This document shows positions 42,900 through 50,871 of a stretch of 64,000 nucleotides of DNA, in pieces. The stretch comes from Nonomuraea jiangxiensis (GTDB lineage: Bacteria > Actinomycetota > Actinomycetes > Streptosporangiales > Streptosporangiaceae). The translations under genes were made by a program, and so were the position numbers. The stretch is taken from positions 118,022 through 182,021 of the forward strand of contig NZ_FNDJ01000022.1 in the NCBI RefSeq assembly GCF_900099965.1, read 5' to 3'. The notes beneath the pieces are model-generated. The model ran no database searches, was not told where the DNA came from, and saw nothing but the letters and a program-made list of their open reading frames with translations. Each line of letters starts with the position of its first letter. Within the stretch, counting starts at the first letter, position 1.

Positions 42900-44094
42900 C
42901 GGCTTTCGACAGTTCGTCGATGCGGCGGCGCTGTCTGCGACTGCCGGTCATGGTGGCCAGTTGCTGAGCGCGTTGGATGTGGGGTTGGGCGGCTTCGGGG
43001 TCGCCGACGGCCAGGAGGGCATGGCCGAGGTCGCAGCGGACGCCGGATTCGGCTCTGTTGTAGGTGCCGTCCATGCCGGCGAGGGCCGAGCGGAGGTCTT
43101 CGGCAGTGTCGGGGTCGCCGAAACGTACGAGGCAGTTGCCGCGCCAGCGGGCTATGTGGTGGGCGTTGATGGACAGGTACGGCATTTCCGGGTCGCCGTC
43201 TCCATCGGGGAGAAGGGCGGCGGCCTGGTCGAGAGCCGTGCGGCAGGTTGTCTCGTCACCGAGGATGGCGGCGGCTTCTGCTTCAGCGGCTGAGAGCCAG
43301 GTGCGCAGGCGGGCCAGTACGTGGCCGCCGTGCTGCTCGTGAACATGCTGTTGGAGTTCGGTGGCTTCGGCGGGGCGGCCGAGCTCCATGAGGACGTACG
43401 CCTGTTCGCCAGAGACATAGGCCAGCAGGGCCGCGTCGTCAGCCTCGTACGCGGCGGCCTTGGCGCGCTCGTAGTGCGTCCAGGCGTCGTTGAGTGCCAG
43501 GGTGTTGATGGCCTGCCATCCCGCGAGTGAGGCGGTTTCGGCGAGTAGGTGGGCCAGTTGGGCGCGTAGGCCAGGGCGGATGGCGTGGCGGTGGGCTCGC
43601 TGGATCTGGGCCATCTGGGCGTGCATCTTGTCGGCGATGGCGGGACCTCCGAGGCGGCGGTCCAGCAGGCGCAGGTTGTTCGTGTCGGTGCGCAGGATCA
43701 TGACCGTGGTGGGGTCGACGACTGCGGCGGCGTCCAGGCGGTTGATGAGTTCGGTGGTTTGTTCTTCGTGTTCGTCGTCGTGGTCGCCGGTAGGTGAGGC
43801 GATGTCGAGCGGGGCCAGGCCAAGAAGCATGCGGGCGTGGTCGGGCAGGCGTAGGCCAGAGGCGATGCGCTCGATGACGGCGAGTTCTTTGATCGTTCCG
43901 TTGCCGCGCAGGATGGCGTTGACGCGGGGCTGACCGAGGCCGGTGGCGGTGCCGATGCGGACCTGACTCGCGCCGTATTTGACCGCAAGAGCGAAAAGTC
44001 CGGCAATGTCGCGCTCTCTGAGAATTTCCCGGGTTTGTTCCTGCTCCCAGACGGCGGCGGGTAGCTCAATTGGGTCGAACGCGCCATTCTGCAT
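42877..44094 (-). CDS. XRE-type regulator with TPR-like helical repeats
   Basis: 405 residues from ATG 44094 after GGAGGTC. N-terminal helix-turn-helix near residues 28-80 (ALAVKYGASQVRIGTATGLGQPRVNAIL), then about 280 residues of paired helices with TPR character (AWTHYERAKAAAYEADDAALLAYVSGEQAYVLMELGRPAEA). Such regulators are common in actinomycetes beside secondary metabolism or mobile DNA. It is divergent from 44203; a TATCCCA/TGGGATA dyad lies between. It may control element genes or be a host-type regulator carried as cargo. Confidence 0.85.
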   Translation of the reverse strand: MQNGAFDPIELPAAVWEQEQTREILRERDIAGLFALAVKYGASQVRIGTATGLGQPRVNAILRGNGTIKELAVIERIASGLRLPDHARMLLGLAPLDIASPTGDHDDEHEEQTTELINRLDAAAVVDPTTVMILRTDTNNLRLLDRRLGGPAIADKMHAQMAQIQRAHRHAIRPGLRAQLAHLLAETASLAGWQAINTLALNDAWTHYERAKAAAYEADDAALLAYVSGEQAYVLMELGRPAEATELQQHVHEQHGGHVLARLRTWLSAAEAEAAAILGDETTCRTALDQAAALLPDGDGDPEMPYLSINAHHIARWRGNCLVRFGDPDTAEDLRSALAGMDGTYNRAESGVRCDLGHALLAVGDPEAAQPHIQRAQQLATMTGSRRQRRRIDELSKAVNRALGR

Positions 44095-44150
44095 TGCTGA
44101 CCTCCGGCTTTGTCATTCCCGGATGATGCATTGCCGTGTGGCGGAGCCTA

Positions 44151-44180
44151 TATCCCATCGTCGTATATCAGCGTGGGATA
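44151..44180. promoter_or_regulatory. Inverted repeat TATCCCA-16-TGGGATA
   Basis: A 7-bp perfect dyad (44151-44157 and 44174-44180) in the 108-bp gap between the divergent XRE regulator and the gene at 44203. Plausible operator, about 20 bp upstream of the downstream start. Confidence 0.5.
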
Positions 44181-44202
44181 GGTAAGGAAGGTATCGGCAA
44201 CC

Positions 44203-44613
44203 ATGCTGTCCGGCATGACAACGCCAGTCAGATGCACAGAGTGCGACGGACGGGGCTGGAAGATCGTCACCCGACGTGGCCACGTAGCGGCTTCAGGGCT
44301 GGGTCTGGCGGCATCCGCCCAAGAGGACTGCCTGCACTGCCCGGGGCCGGTGGAGACGCCGCAGGAGCGGTTCGAGTGGGAAGTCCGCATCACCTCGGAG
44401 CAGGGCGACGCCTTGGGACCGTGCGGGTCCTCTGCCTTCCAGGCCACCGCGATGGATGAGCTGCGCAAGGCGATGCGAGGCATGCCGGGTGACGCTTCTA
44501 TTCGGGGCAGCATCGTGCACAGAGTCTTCGACTTCGGCGCGGGTTCGGAAGGCTGGTCAAGCCGGTCATATCTTCCGCGCATATCTCGATCCGGCGGGTT
44601 CCGTACTATTTGA
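44203..44613 (+). CDS. Hypothetical protein with a CxxC zinc knuckle
   Basis: 136 residues. CTECDGRGWK near residue 10 and CLHCPGP near 43 resemble one DnaJ-type zinc module split by a 25-residue Ala-rich spacer. ATG 44203 is preceded by GGAAGG at 11 nt; ATG 44215 is an alternative. The rest is polar. It begins a short run of small genes that precede the transfer operon. Confidence 0.65.
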   Translation: MLSGMTTPVRCTECDGRGWKIVTRRGHVAASGLGLAASAQEDCLHCPGPVETPQERFEWEVRITSEQGDALGPCGSSAFQATAMDELRKAMRGMPGDASIRGSIVHRVFDFGAGSEGWSSRSYLPRISRSGGFRTI

Positions 44614-44625
44614 GCGGGTCGCCAA

Positions 44626-44973
44626 ATGATCGCGCCCATGATGATCAGTACGGATCCCCTCCGGTCGGCCGAACTCCTTCAAGAGGCTTTGCGGCACGAC
44701 GGAATCAAGGCCGATGTCCATGACGGTTATGGACTGGCGCTGGTTTCGGTCTGGGTGGACCTGATCGTATGGTGCGACGGTGAGCGCTTTTGGTGGCGTA
44801 CCGGATGGAATGCCGAACGCCGGCGGGTCATCTATGCATGGCATCCGGCGTCTGATCCTTGCCGAGCGGCTCGTCGTATCGCGATGCGGTATGCCGAGGT
44901 ACGCGCTCAGCAAGGCGCTCCTGGCTTCCATGCAGTGGGCCCGTATATGGCGCCTTCTGCGGAGCCACAGTGA
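44626..44973 (+). CDS. Hypothetical protein
   Basis: 115 residues. An alpha/beta start (SAELLQEALRHDGIKADVHDGYGLALVSVWVDLIVWCDGERFWWR) suggests a compact fold typical of small AICE proteins. No known domain. The stop overlaps the next GTG as GTGA (44970-44973), so it is coupled to that gene. Start sites 44626, 44638 or 44641 are all possible. Confidence 0.65.
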   Translation: MIAPMMISTDPLRSAELLQEALRHDGIKADVHDGYGLALVSVWVDLIVWCDGERFWWRTGWNAERRRVIYAWHPASDPCRAARRIAMRYAEVRAQQGAPGFHAVGPYMAPSAEPQ

Positions 44974-45416
44974 GCGGGGTATGGGAGAGGGTCGGGTGTC
45001 GAGCCGCCATAATGTGCCTGGACCACAGCCCTCTCTCAACGCGGGTCTACCGCTCCCTACTGCTTGGTCTCGAAGGCGTGGTGGCGTCGCTGCTACGCAA
45101 CGGCCAGCTCGCCCTGCTGAAACTGGACGACTCCTATTACCTACCGGAAGGAACCCGGCGCTGGGCCGTGTCCTGGGATGACCTGTACGTGGGTGAACCG
45201 GCATGGATCCCGGACGACCCACCTGCCCCAACGTATGTGGCGGGCCTCTCTACAGACCGCCGCAACGCACTGCAGCACGCCGTGCTGTTTGGAGCAAGCA
45301 GGGCGGTGTGCTCGTCGCCGGTCCGGCCGTTGCCGTTCTGTGGCTGGTCGATGCCCTTCGCACCTAACGTGCCTCATGCGTGCCCGAAGTGCGTCACGCT
45401 GATCAACGGTTCCTGA
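44970..45416 (+). CDS. Hypothetical protein
   Basis: 148 residues from GTG 44970, chosen because it overlaps the upstream stop. A helical N-terminus (VYRSLLLGLEGVVASLLRNGQLALLKLDD) leads to a Trp/Pro-rich middle and a C-terminal CPKC that could bind zinc with an upstream Cys. Family not recognised. It is the last gene before the GntR regulator. Confidence 0.6.
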   Translation: MSGVWERVGCRAAIMCLDHSPLSTRVYRSLLLGLEGVVASLLRNGQLALLKLDDSYYLPEGTRRWAVSWDDLYVGEPAWIPDDPPAPTYVAGLSTDRRNALQHAVLFGASRAVCSSPVRPLPFCGWSMPFAPNVPHACPKCVTLINGS

Positions 45417-45460
45417 TCGGTACGAAATCACGGCCGAGATGCCTGCGCTTCTGAAGGGTC

Positions 45461-45505
45461 CTGACAAACGCATCCTCGACCGGTACTGTACTTATGCGCA
45501 CAAGT
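45461..45505 (+). promoter_or_regulatory. Promoter with GntR-type operator
   Basis: CTGACA (45461-45466), 17-bp spacer and TACTGT (45484-45489) form a sigma-70-like promoter. Directly after it lies ACTTATGCGCACAAGT (45490-45505), a near-perfect 16-bp palindrome that recurs twice upstream of the transfer operon. This fits autorepression of the GntR gene. Confidence 0.7.
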
Positions 45506-45528
45506 GCAAGAGTGAACGGGCGGTTGAG

Positions 45529-46245
45529 ATGGGCATGGAATTCGCCCCACCCAAATACGCGCAGGTCATGCGGACGATCCAAGAGCGGATCGAATCGGGC
45601 GAGTACGCCCCGGGTGACATGCTGCCCTCCGAGACTCAGCTGGTGCGCGAACTCGGAGTCGGCCGGACCACAGTCGTGCGCGCCCTTCAGACCCTAGCCA
45701 TGCAAGGGTGGATCGAACGCGAACACGGCCGCGGGTCGTTCGTCAAAGGCCGTCCCCAGAACGCGGCCGAGATCGTACGCCCGAGCCTGGCCACGACCGA
45801 GCAGGGCGAGAACGCCGATGCCGTACTGGAGGCTGGGCGCGTACCAGCTCCCCGCCATGTCGCGCGGCTACTAGGTGTCGCCGAGGGAACTCCGCTTATC
45901 GTGCGGAAGAGGGTAGCACGGCAGGCCGATGTGATCTCGGCGGTGGAGACCATTTGGCTACCACTTGAGCATGCGATCGGCACCGACCTGGACAAACCGG
46001 AACCCCTGCGACACGGCATTCGTCAGCATCTTCAGGCCGTCAAGCACCTGCGTTTCGACCACATCACCGAGCGGCTCCGTGCACGCACCCCTACCCCTGA
46101 AGAAGCCGAGTTGCTCGGGTCGGCCAACCCGGTCCTTGGGGTCCTGGCAACCGTGCATGACCCAGCCGGCGATGTGCTGATGGTGGTGAGCCTCGCCCTG
46201 CCTGGGAGCCTGCACGAGCTCGAAGATGTCTTCAAGGTGAGCTAA
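45529..46245 (+). CDS. GntR-family repressor (KorSA-like)
   Basis: 238 residues from ATG 45529 (or ATG 45535). Winged helix at residues 8-75 (IQERIESGEYAPGDMLPSETQLVRELGVGRTTVVRALQTL), then a UTRA-type effector domain (ADVISAVETIWLPLE). GntR-type KorSA represses pra, and hence transfer and replication, in pSAM2. Here a shared 16-bp palindrome lies at its own promoter and twice ahead of the next operon. Confidence 0.9.
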   Translation: MGMEFAPPKYAQVMRTIQERIESGEYAPGDMLPSETQLVRELGVGRTTVVRALQTLAMQGWIEREHGRGSFVKGRPQNAAEIVRPSLATTEQGENADAVLEAGRVPAPRHVARLLGVAEGTPLIVRKRVARQADVISAVETIWLPLEHAIGTDLDKPEPLRHGIRQHLQAVKHLRFDHITERLRARTPTPEEAELLGSANPVLGVLATVHDPAGDVLMVVSLALPGSLHELEDVFKVS

Positions 46246-46272
46246 CTCTTACTCGCCACTTACCTCTCAATC

Positions 46273-46322
46273 ACTTGTGCGGACGAGTTGCGATCACTTA
46301 GTCTCAACTCATGCGGACAAGT
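46273..46322. promoter_or_regulatory. Two GntR-type operators upstream of the transfer operon
   Basis: ACTTGTGCGGACGAGT (46273-46288) and ACTCATGCGGACAAGT (46307-46322), start-to-start 34 bp. Both fit the palindrome ACTTRTGCGCAYAAGT seen at 45490. A TTGTGC-18-TAGTCT promoter (46275-46280, 46299-46304) would lie between and within them, so binding would block it. Confidence 0.7.
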
Positions 46323-46367
46323 GGACGAGCGAATGAACGACTCTCCGCCGCTATCGAGAGGAACAAC

Positions 46368-46796
46368 ATGGCAATCCAGGGACCCATCCCCGTCACCTAC
46401 ACCATGGTCTTTCCGCACGGCTGCTACATCGTCGGCGAGGTCGAGCCCGTCAAGGACTTCGACGCCTCGTCCAACGGCCGGTTCGTGCAGTCCCGCGACA
46501 AGCAGACCGCAGAGCTGGTCTGGCAGGTCGCGGTCATGGACGGTGACCCGACCCTCAAGCCCGCCCAGAAGACGGTGGCGGTCAAGATCCTCGCGCCGGT
46601 CCAGCCGGTGCCACCGCAGCCGATGCCGGGGCTGCCGTTCACGCCGGTCGAGTTCGACGGCATCACGGTTACGCCTTACGTCAACGCCGCCGGTCGCCTA
46701 GCGTACTCGATCAAGGTCCGTGAGATGCACGCACCGCGACAGACCACCCAGCCCGCCCAGAGCAAGGCTTCGGCAGGAAAGGACGCCGCCCGATGA
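46368..46796 (+). CDS. Hypothetical AICE protein, first gene of the transfer operon
   Basis: 142 residues from ATG 46368 behind GAGAGGAAC. Beta-rich N-terminal half (TYTMVFPHGCYIVGEVEPVKDF, KTVAVKILAPV) and an Ala/Gln-rich tail. Its position directly behind the repressor-controlled promoter matches that of Pra, the activator of replication and excision in pSAM2, but I see no sequence motif that proves this. The stop overlaps the next ATG (46793-46796). Confidence 0.7.
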   Translation: MAIQGPIPVTYTMVFPHGCYIVGEVEPVKDFDASSNGRFVQSRDKQTAELVWQVAVMDGDPTLKPAQKTVAVKILAPVQPVPPQPMPGLPFTPVEFDGITVTPYVNAAGRLAYSIKVREMHAPRQTTQPAQSKASAGKDAAR

Positions 46797-47059
46797 CCCG
46801 TCGCCGTACCCCGCGCAACAGCGTGATCCGGCTGACCACCGGGCACGCCGCCCGCACCATGAACCACCCGTTCACCCGCCGTGAGCCCGTCCTGGCGCTC
46901 GACTTTGGCGCCACCTCCGTCCTGGTCACCACAAGCGGGCCGGTGACGGTGGAGGACCTGGAGTTCGCGCGCCAGCTCGCCCGCGAGGCCCACCGCTTCG
47001 CCCGCTCCCTGGAGCGCAGCTTCTACGGCCTGTCCGATGGTAAGGGGGTCGCGGCGTGA
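46793..47059 (+). CDS. Small hypothetical AICE protein
   Basis: 88 residues. Basic N-terminus, then LALDFGATSVLVTTSGPVTVEDLEFARQLAREAHRFARSLE, an alpha/beta segment. It shares the 'vTvedle.Ar' pattern with the next protein, so the pair probably arose by duplication. ATGA overlap upstream and GTGA-type overlap downstream place it firmly in the operon. Confidence 0.7.
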   Translation: MTRRRTPRNSVIRLTTGHAARTMNHPFTRREPVLALDFGATSVLVTTSGPVTVEDLEFARQLAREAHRFARSLERSFYGLSDGKGVAA

Positions 47060-47370
47060 GTCTCGGGCCGTACACCTACGTCACTCTGTCCCTGCGACCG
47101 GAATCCACGCCGCACGTCGGTGTGTCCTTCCAGACGCCCGGCCTCAAGGTCCGCGCCGGACTCCTGCTCAGCAGCCCGCGGCCGTACCTGGAGTTCACCT
47201 CCCACGAGGCCAACGTGCACATCTCCACCACCGGGGCCGGGCCGGTCACCGACGCCGATCTGGCCATCGCCCGCGAGATCTTCAACGCCGCCGCTCGCTA
47301 CCTGGCCGACTGCGAGCAGCTACACACCGAACAGTCGGCCACCAAGGACGCCACCGACCCGGCGGCCTGA
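47056..47370 (+). CDS. Small hypothetical AICE protein
   Basis: 104 residues from GTG 47056, which overlaps the preceding stop. It ends with HISTTGAGPVTDADLAIAREIFNAAARYLADCEQ, the same pattern as the C-terminal half of the upstream protein. No domain known. Followed 83 bp later by tra. Confidence 0.7.
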   Translation: MSLGPYTYVTLSLRPESTPHVGVSFQTPGLKVRAGLLLSSPRPYLEFTSHEANVHISTTGAGPVTDADLAIAREIFNAAARYLADCEQLHTEQSATKDATDPAA

Positions 47371-47453
47371 CCTATGAGGCGGGGCCGCTGGAAGCGGCAA
47401 CTTCCGGCGGCCCCTCGGTTCTCCCCTGACTCATCACGAGAGGTTCCCAGCTT

Positions 47454-48876
47454 ATGTTCAAGCGGCTGCCTGGTGATGAGGCGCGCAACCTCGTCTCCAC
47501 CACGCCCGACACGGCCGTCGTCTTCCGACCGGCCGTCGTCAAGACTCCTGCTGTCATCACGATCGTCATCTTCGCTTGTCGGATGCTCGCCGGACTCGTC
47601 CGTACGATCTGGCGCCACCCCATCGCGTCCATCATCCCGGTAGCCCTCGGCGCTGCCTGGTACTTCTACGGCTGGCCGCTGGCGGCATCCCTGCTCGGCA
47701 CTGTCGTCCTGGTCCTGGTCTCGTGGGCGTTCATCGATCGAGTGTCCTTCGCCCGGCTGATCGGCTACCGATTGCTGGCCTGGTGGCGGCTCGTCTGGAT
47801 CTACCGGCGGCACTGGCAACCCGTCATGATCGTCACCGGTCTCGGCCGTCACATCCGGGGCCGCGATTACCTGCCCACTCTCGGCAAGGTCACCTGCACC
47901 TCGTGGGCCGACCTGGTCACCGTGCGCATGCTCAAGGGACAAGCGGTCAAGGACTGGGCTGACCGCACCGACCACCTGGCCCAAGGGTTCGGCGCGAAGT
48001 CGTGCCGGGTGGCCCTATCCCGGGCCGGTCGGTTGACGCTGACCTTCCCGCGCAGCGATCCACTCGCCTCGCCCCTGCCAGCGCTCGCCATACCGGAGGA
48101 GCCGACAGTAGGGCCCGTCGAGATCGGCAAAGCGGAGAATGGGCGGCCGTGGCGGCTCAAGCTGCACGGCACCCATGTCCTCGTCGCGGGCGCGACCGGA
48201 GCCGGCAAGGGATCGATCATCTGGTCCGTCATCCGCGCCCTGCTCACTGCCGTCAGCGCGGGCCTGGTCGAGTTGTGGGCGCTGGACCCCAAACTCATGG
48301 AACTATCCTACGGCCGGGCACTCTTCGGCACCCGGTACGCGGCCACCCCCGAAGAGTGCGCCGACCTGCTGGACGAGGCCGTCTGCGTCATGCAGAAACG
48401 AGCTACTCGGTTCGCCGGTCTCCAGCGCTCCCACACACCCACCGTCGATGATCCGTTCGTCCTGGTCGTGGTCGATGAGGTGGCGTTCCTGACCGCTTAC
48501 CAGTCCGATCGGCAGCTCACGCATCTCCGCCGCGCTGGCCACGCTGACCACCCAGGGGCGCGCGGTGGGCGTCGGTGTCCTGGCCGCCTTGCAGGATCCG
48601 CGCAAAGAGGTCATGAACATCCGCAACCTGTTCCCCGACAAGATCGCCCTCCGGCTGGATGAGTCGGAACAGGTGGACATGGTCCTCGGCGACGGTGCAC
48701 GTGATCGAGGCGCCCTCGCTGATCACATTTCACCCATCCCCGAGATCGGCGCGGGCGTCGGCTACGTCCGGCTGGAAGCCAGCCCCGAACCCATCCGGGT
48801 GCGCGCTGCCTACGTCTCCGATGCCGACATCTGCGCCATGGTCGACGCCTTCGTCCCGCACGGCGGTGCGGCATGA
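47454..48876 (+). pseudogene. FtsK/SpoIIIE-type DNA translocase (Tra), frameshifted as read
   Basis: Two or three membrane helices (residues 32-100), then an FtsK-like motor with Walker A GATGAGKGS near residue 247 and Walker B VLVVVDEVAF near 338. The frame breaks at about 48517-48521, after YQSDRQL: the expected continuation (AALATLTTQGRAVGVGVLAALQDPRKEV...) is in the +1 frame and runs to TGA 48876. AICE Tra proteins pump double-stranded DNA between mycelia. As read it is broken just past Walker B; a sequencing error in a clean gene would look the same. Confidence 0.85.
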
Positions 48877-49076
48877 AGATCTGCTTCCACGGCACGGCCG
48901 ACGAAATCAGCCTGGTCGCAGGCCGCCCGCTTCTGGTCCTGCTGACCGCTCACGACCTGCCCCACATGCGGGTCTTCGAGCTCTACCACCCCCGCATCCA
49001 GGCTCACCCGCACCGAGAGCACTACCGGCTCTGCGCCCGGCTGGCCGAAACAACCGACGAGGGGAGGACCGCATGA
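48873..49076 (+). CDS. Small hypothetical AICE protein
   Basis: 67 residues; its ATG overlaps the tra stop and its stop overlaps the rep ATG, both as ATGA. One predicted strand-helix unit with His residues (YHPRIQAHPHREHYRL). Sits where pSAM2-type elements carry small spread (spd) genes, but no membrane helix is visible, so that name is not applied. Confidence 0.65.
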   Translation: MKICFHGTADEISLVAGRPLLVLLTAHDLPHMRVFELYHPRIQAHPHREHYRLCARLAETTDEGRTA

Positions 49077-50680
49077 CCCATCCTCACGATCGCGCTCTCC
49101 CCCGGGCTGTCCGCCTGGCCATGCCGATGGCCCGGGACGTGCTCAAAGAGGTCGCCAAGCTTCACGGGGTCTGCATCAGGCCCATCCCTCTGCGGCGGCT
49201 CGACATCGTCACCGGCAAGTCGGAGATCATCGACGTTCCGTGCGGGGCCGTCCTCGACAGCAAGTGCCCGCCGTGTGCCAAGCGCAACCGGCAGCTCCGC
49301 ATGGCCCAATGCCGCGAGGGCTGGCACCTCGACAACGAACCCACGATCACGCCCGACGAACCGAACGAAGAGCAGCGCTGGCTGGTCGAGTTCCGCGCCG
49401 ACATGCAGGCCAGACGAGATGCCGCCGAAGAGGCCGGCGACGACACGACCGACCTGGACGCTGTCCTGTCCGGCCTCGATGACGAGATCAACGCCGCTGG
49501 GATGCGAGGCAGCGTCACCGGATCCGCGGTGCCCAAGCGCACTCGATCAACCCGGCGGCGGCAGGACGCACCCGACCTGCCCAAGCGCAAGATGACCAAC
49601 ACCACCCTTGGACGCACCTTCACCAGCTCCGACGGCAAGACCTACCGGCCGTCGCTCTTCGTCACGCTCACCCTGCCCAGCTACGGCAAGGTCCGTGACG
49701 GCGTCCCGATCGATCCCGACACCTACGACTACCGGCGCGCCGCCCGGGACGCGCTGCACTTCTCCAAGCTCGTGGACCGGTTCGTGCAGAACCTACGCCG
49801 GGTCGCGGGCTATGACGTGCAGTACTTCGCGGCCGTCGAACCTCAGAAGCGGCTCGCCCCGCACCTGCACATGGCCATCCGGGGCACCCTGCCGCGTGCG
49901 GAGATCAAGCAGATAGCCGCGGCCACCTATCACCAGGTGTGGTGGCCCTCGACCGACCATGTGCGCTTCGACGGTGATCATCTGCCCGTATGGCAGGACG
50001 GGACCGGCTACCTCGACCCGAGCACCGGTGAGGTCCTGCCCACGTGGGACGAGGCCCTCGACGCTCTGGATGAGGATGCCGAGCCTCTACACGTTCTCCG
50101 CTTCGGCGAACAAGTCGATGTCCAAGGGGTCCTCGCCGGAACCCCGGACGCCGATCAGTGCATCCGGTATCTGTCCAAGTATCTGACCAAGTCCATCGGC
50201 GAGACCCTCGATGGTGGCAAGGCCCAGCGTGAGCACGCCGCGCGCATGCTCGACGCTCTCCGCTACGAGCCGTGCTCGCCGGCATGCCCGAACTGGCTGC
50301 GCTACGGCGTACAGCCCAAGAACGCCAAGGCGGGGATGGCTCCTGGTCGGTGCCGCTCCAAGGCGCACAAGCCCGAACACCTCGGCTACGCCGGACGCCG
50401 GGTCCTGGTCTCCCGTAAGTGGTCCAACAAGACCCTCGCCGAACACAAGCAGGACCGCCGCACCTGGGTCCTGGAAGCTCTCGGCCAAGCCGACGAACCA
50501 ACCGACCCACACCGCTACATCTGGCGGTCCGTACCGGCCGGAGACGCCAACGTGCCACCACTCGCCATGCGGCTGCTCCGCTCCGTCCACGAACGCCAAC
50601 GCTGGCGAGCCCACCTCAGAGAACTGGAAGCCAGAGCAGCAGGACAAGAACTTTCGGCAATTCGAGGGGAGGCAGCTTGA
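49073..50680 (+). CDS. repSA: RepSA-like replication initiator
   Basis: 535 residues. An N-terminal CxxC (KCPPCAKRNRQLR, near residue 64) and a later CSPAC...C...C set look zinc-binding. The HUH-like motif APHLHMAIRG (H264, H266) and Tyr-rich YLSKYLTKSI near 368 are the expected metal site and nicking Tyr of rolling-circle initiators; RFGEQVDVQGV and EPCSPACPNWLRYGVQP are also typical of RepSA. It replicates excised circular element DNA. ATG 49073 is set by overlap with the previous stop. Confidence 0.88.
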   Translation: MTHPHDRALPRAVRLAMPMARDVLKEVAKLHGVCIRPIPLRRLDIVTGKSEIIDVPCGAVLDSKCPPCAKRNRQLRMAQCREGWHLDNEPTITPDEPNEEQRWLVEFRADMQARRDAAEEAGDDTTDLDAVLSGLDDEINAAGMRGSVTGSAVPKRTRSTRRRQDAPDLPKRKMTNTTLGRTFTSSDGKTYRPSLFVTLTLPSYGKVRDGVPIDPDTYDYRRAARDALHFSKLVDRFVQNLRRVAGYDVQYFAAVEPQKRLAPHLHMAIRGTLPRAEIKQIAAATYHQVWWPSTDHVRFDGDHLPVWQDGTGYLDPSTGEVLPTWDEALDALDEDAEPLHVLRFGEQVDVQGVLAGTPDADQCIRYLSKYLTKSIGETLDGGKAQREHAARMLDALRYEPCSPACPNWLRYGVQPKNAKAGMAPGRCRSKAHKPEHLGYAGRRVLVSRKWSNKTLAEHKQDRRTWVLEALGQADEPTDPHRYIWRSVPAGDANVPPLAMRLLRSVHERQRWRAHLRELEARAAGQELSAIRGEAA

Positions 50681-50871
50681 TGGAGCGCCTGTTCTACCGT
50701 CCCAAGGATGCGGCAACCGTTCTCGGCATGAGCCGCACGGCCGTATTCCGGCTCATCAAGTCGGGCGAACTCCGATCGATCAAGCACGACGGATACCGGC
50801 TGATCCCGGCAGCCGCACTCGTGGACTATGCCCGTGCCCTTGAGACTCGGGCGTCCGTGGAGGTGGCGTGA
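50680..50871 (+). CDS. xis: Excisionase (Xis), MerR-like helix-turn-helix
   Basis: 63 residues. FYRPKDAATVLGMSRTAVFRLIKSGELRSIKHDGYRLIPAAALVDYA is the AlpA/HTH_17 excisionase fold. Overlaps the rep stop and the int start by 1 nt each. It works with Int to excise the element. Confidence 0.9.
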   Translation: MERLFYRPKDAATVLGMSRTAVFRLIKSGELRSIKHDGYRLIPAAALVDYARALETRASVEVA

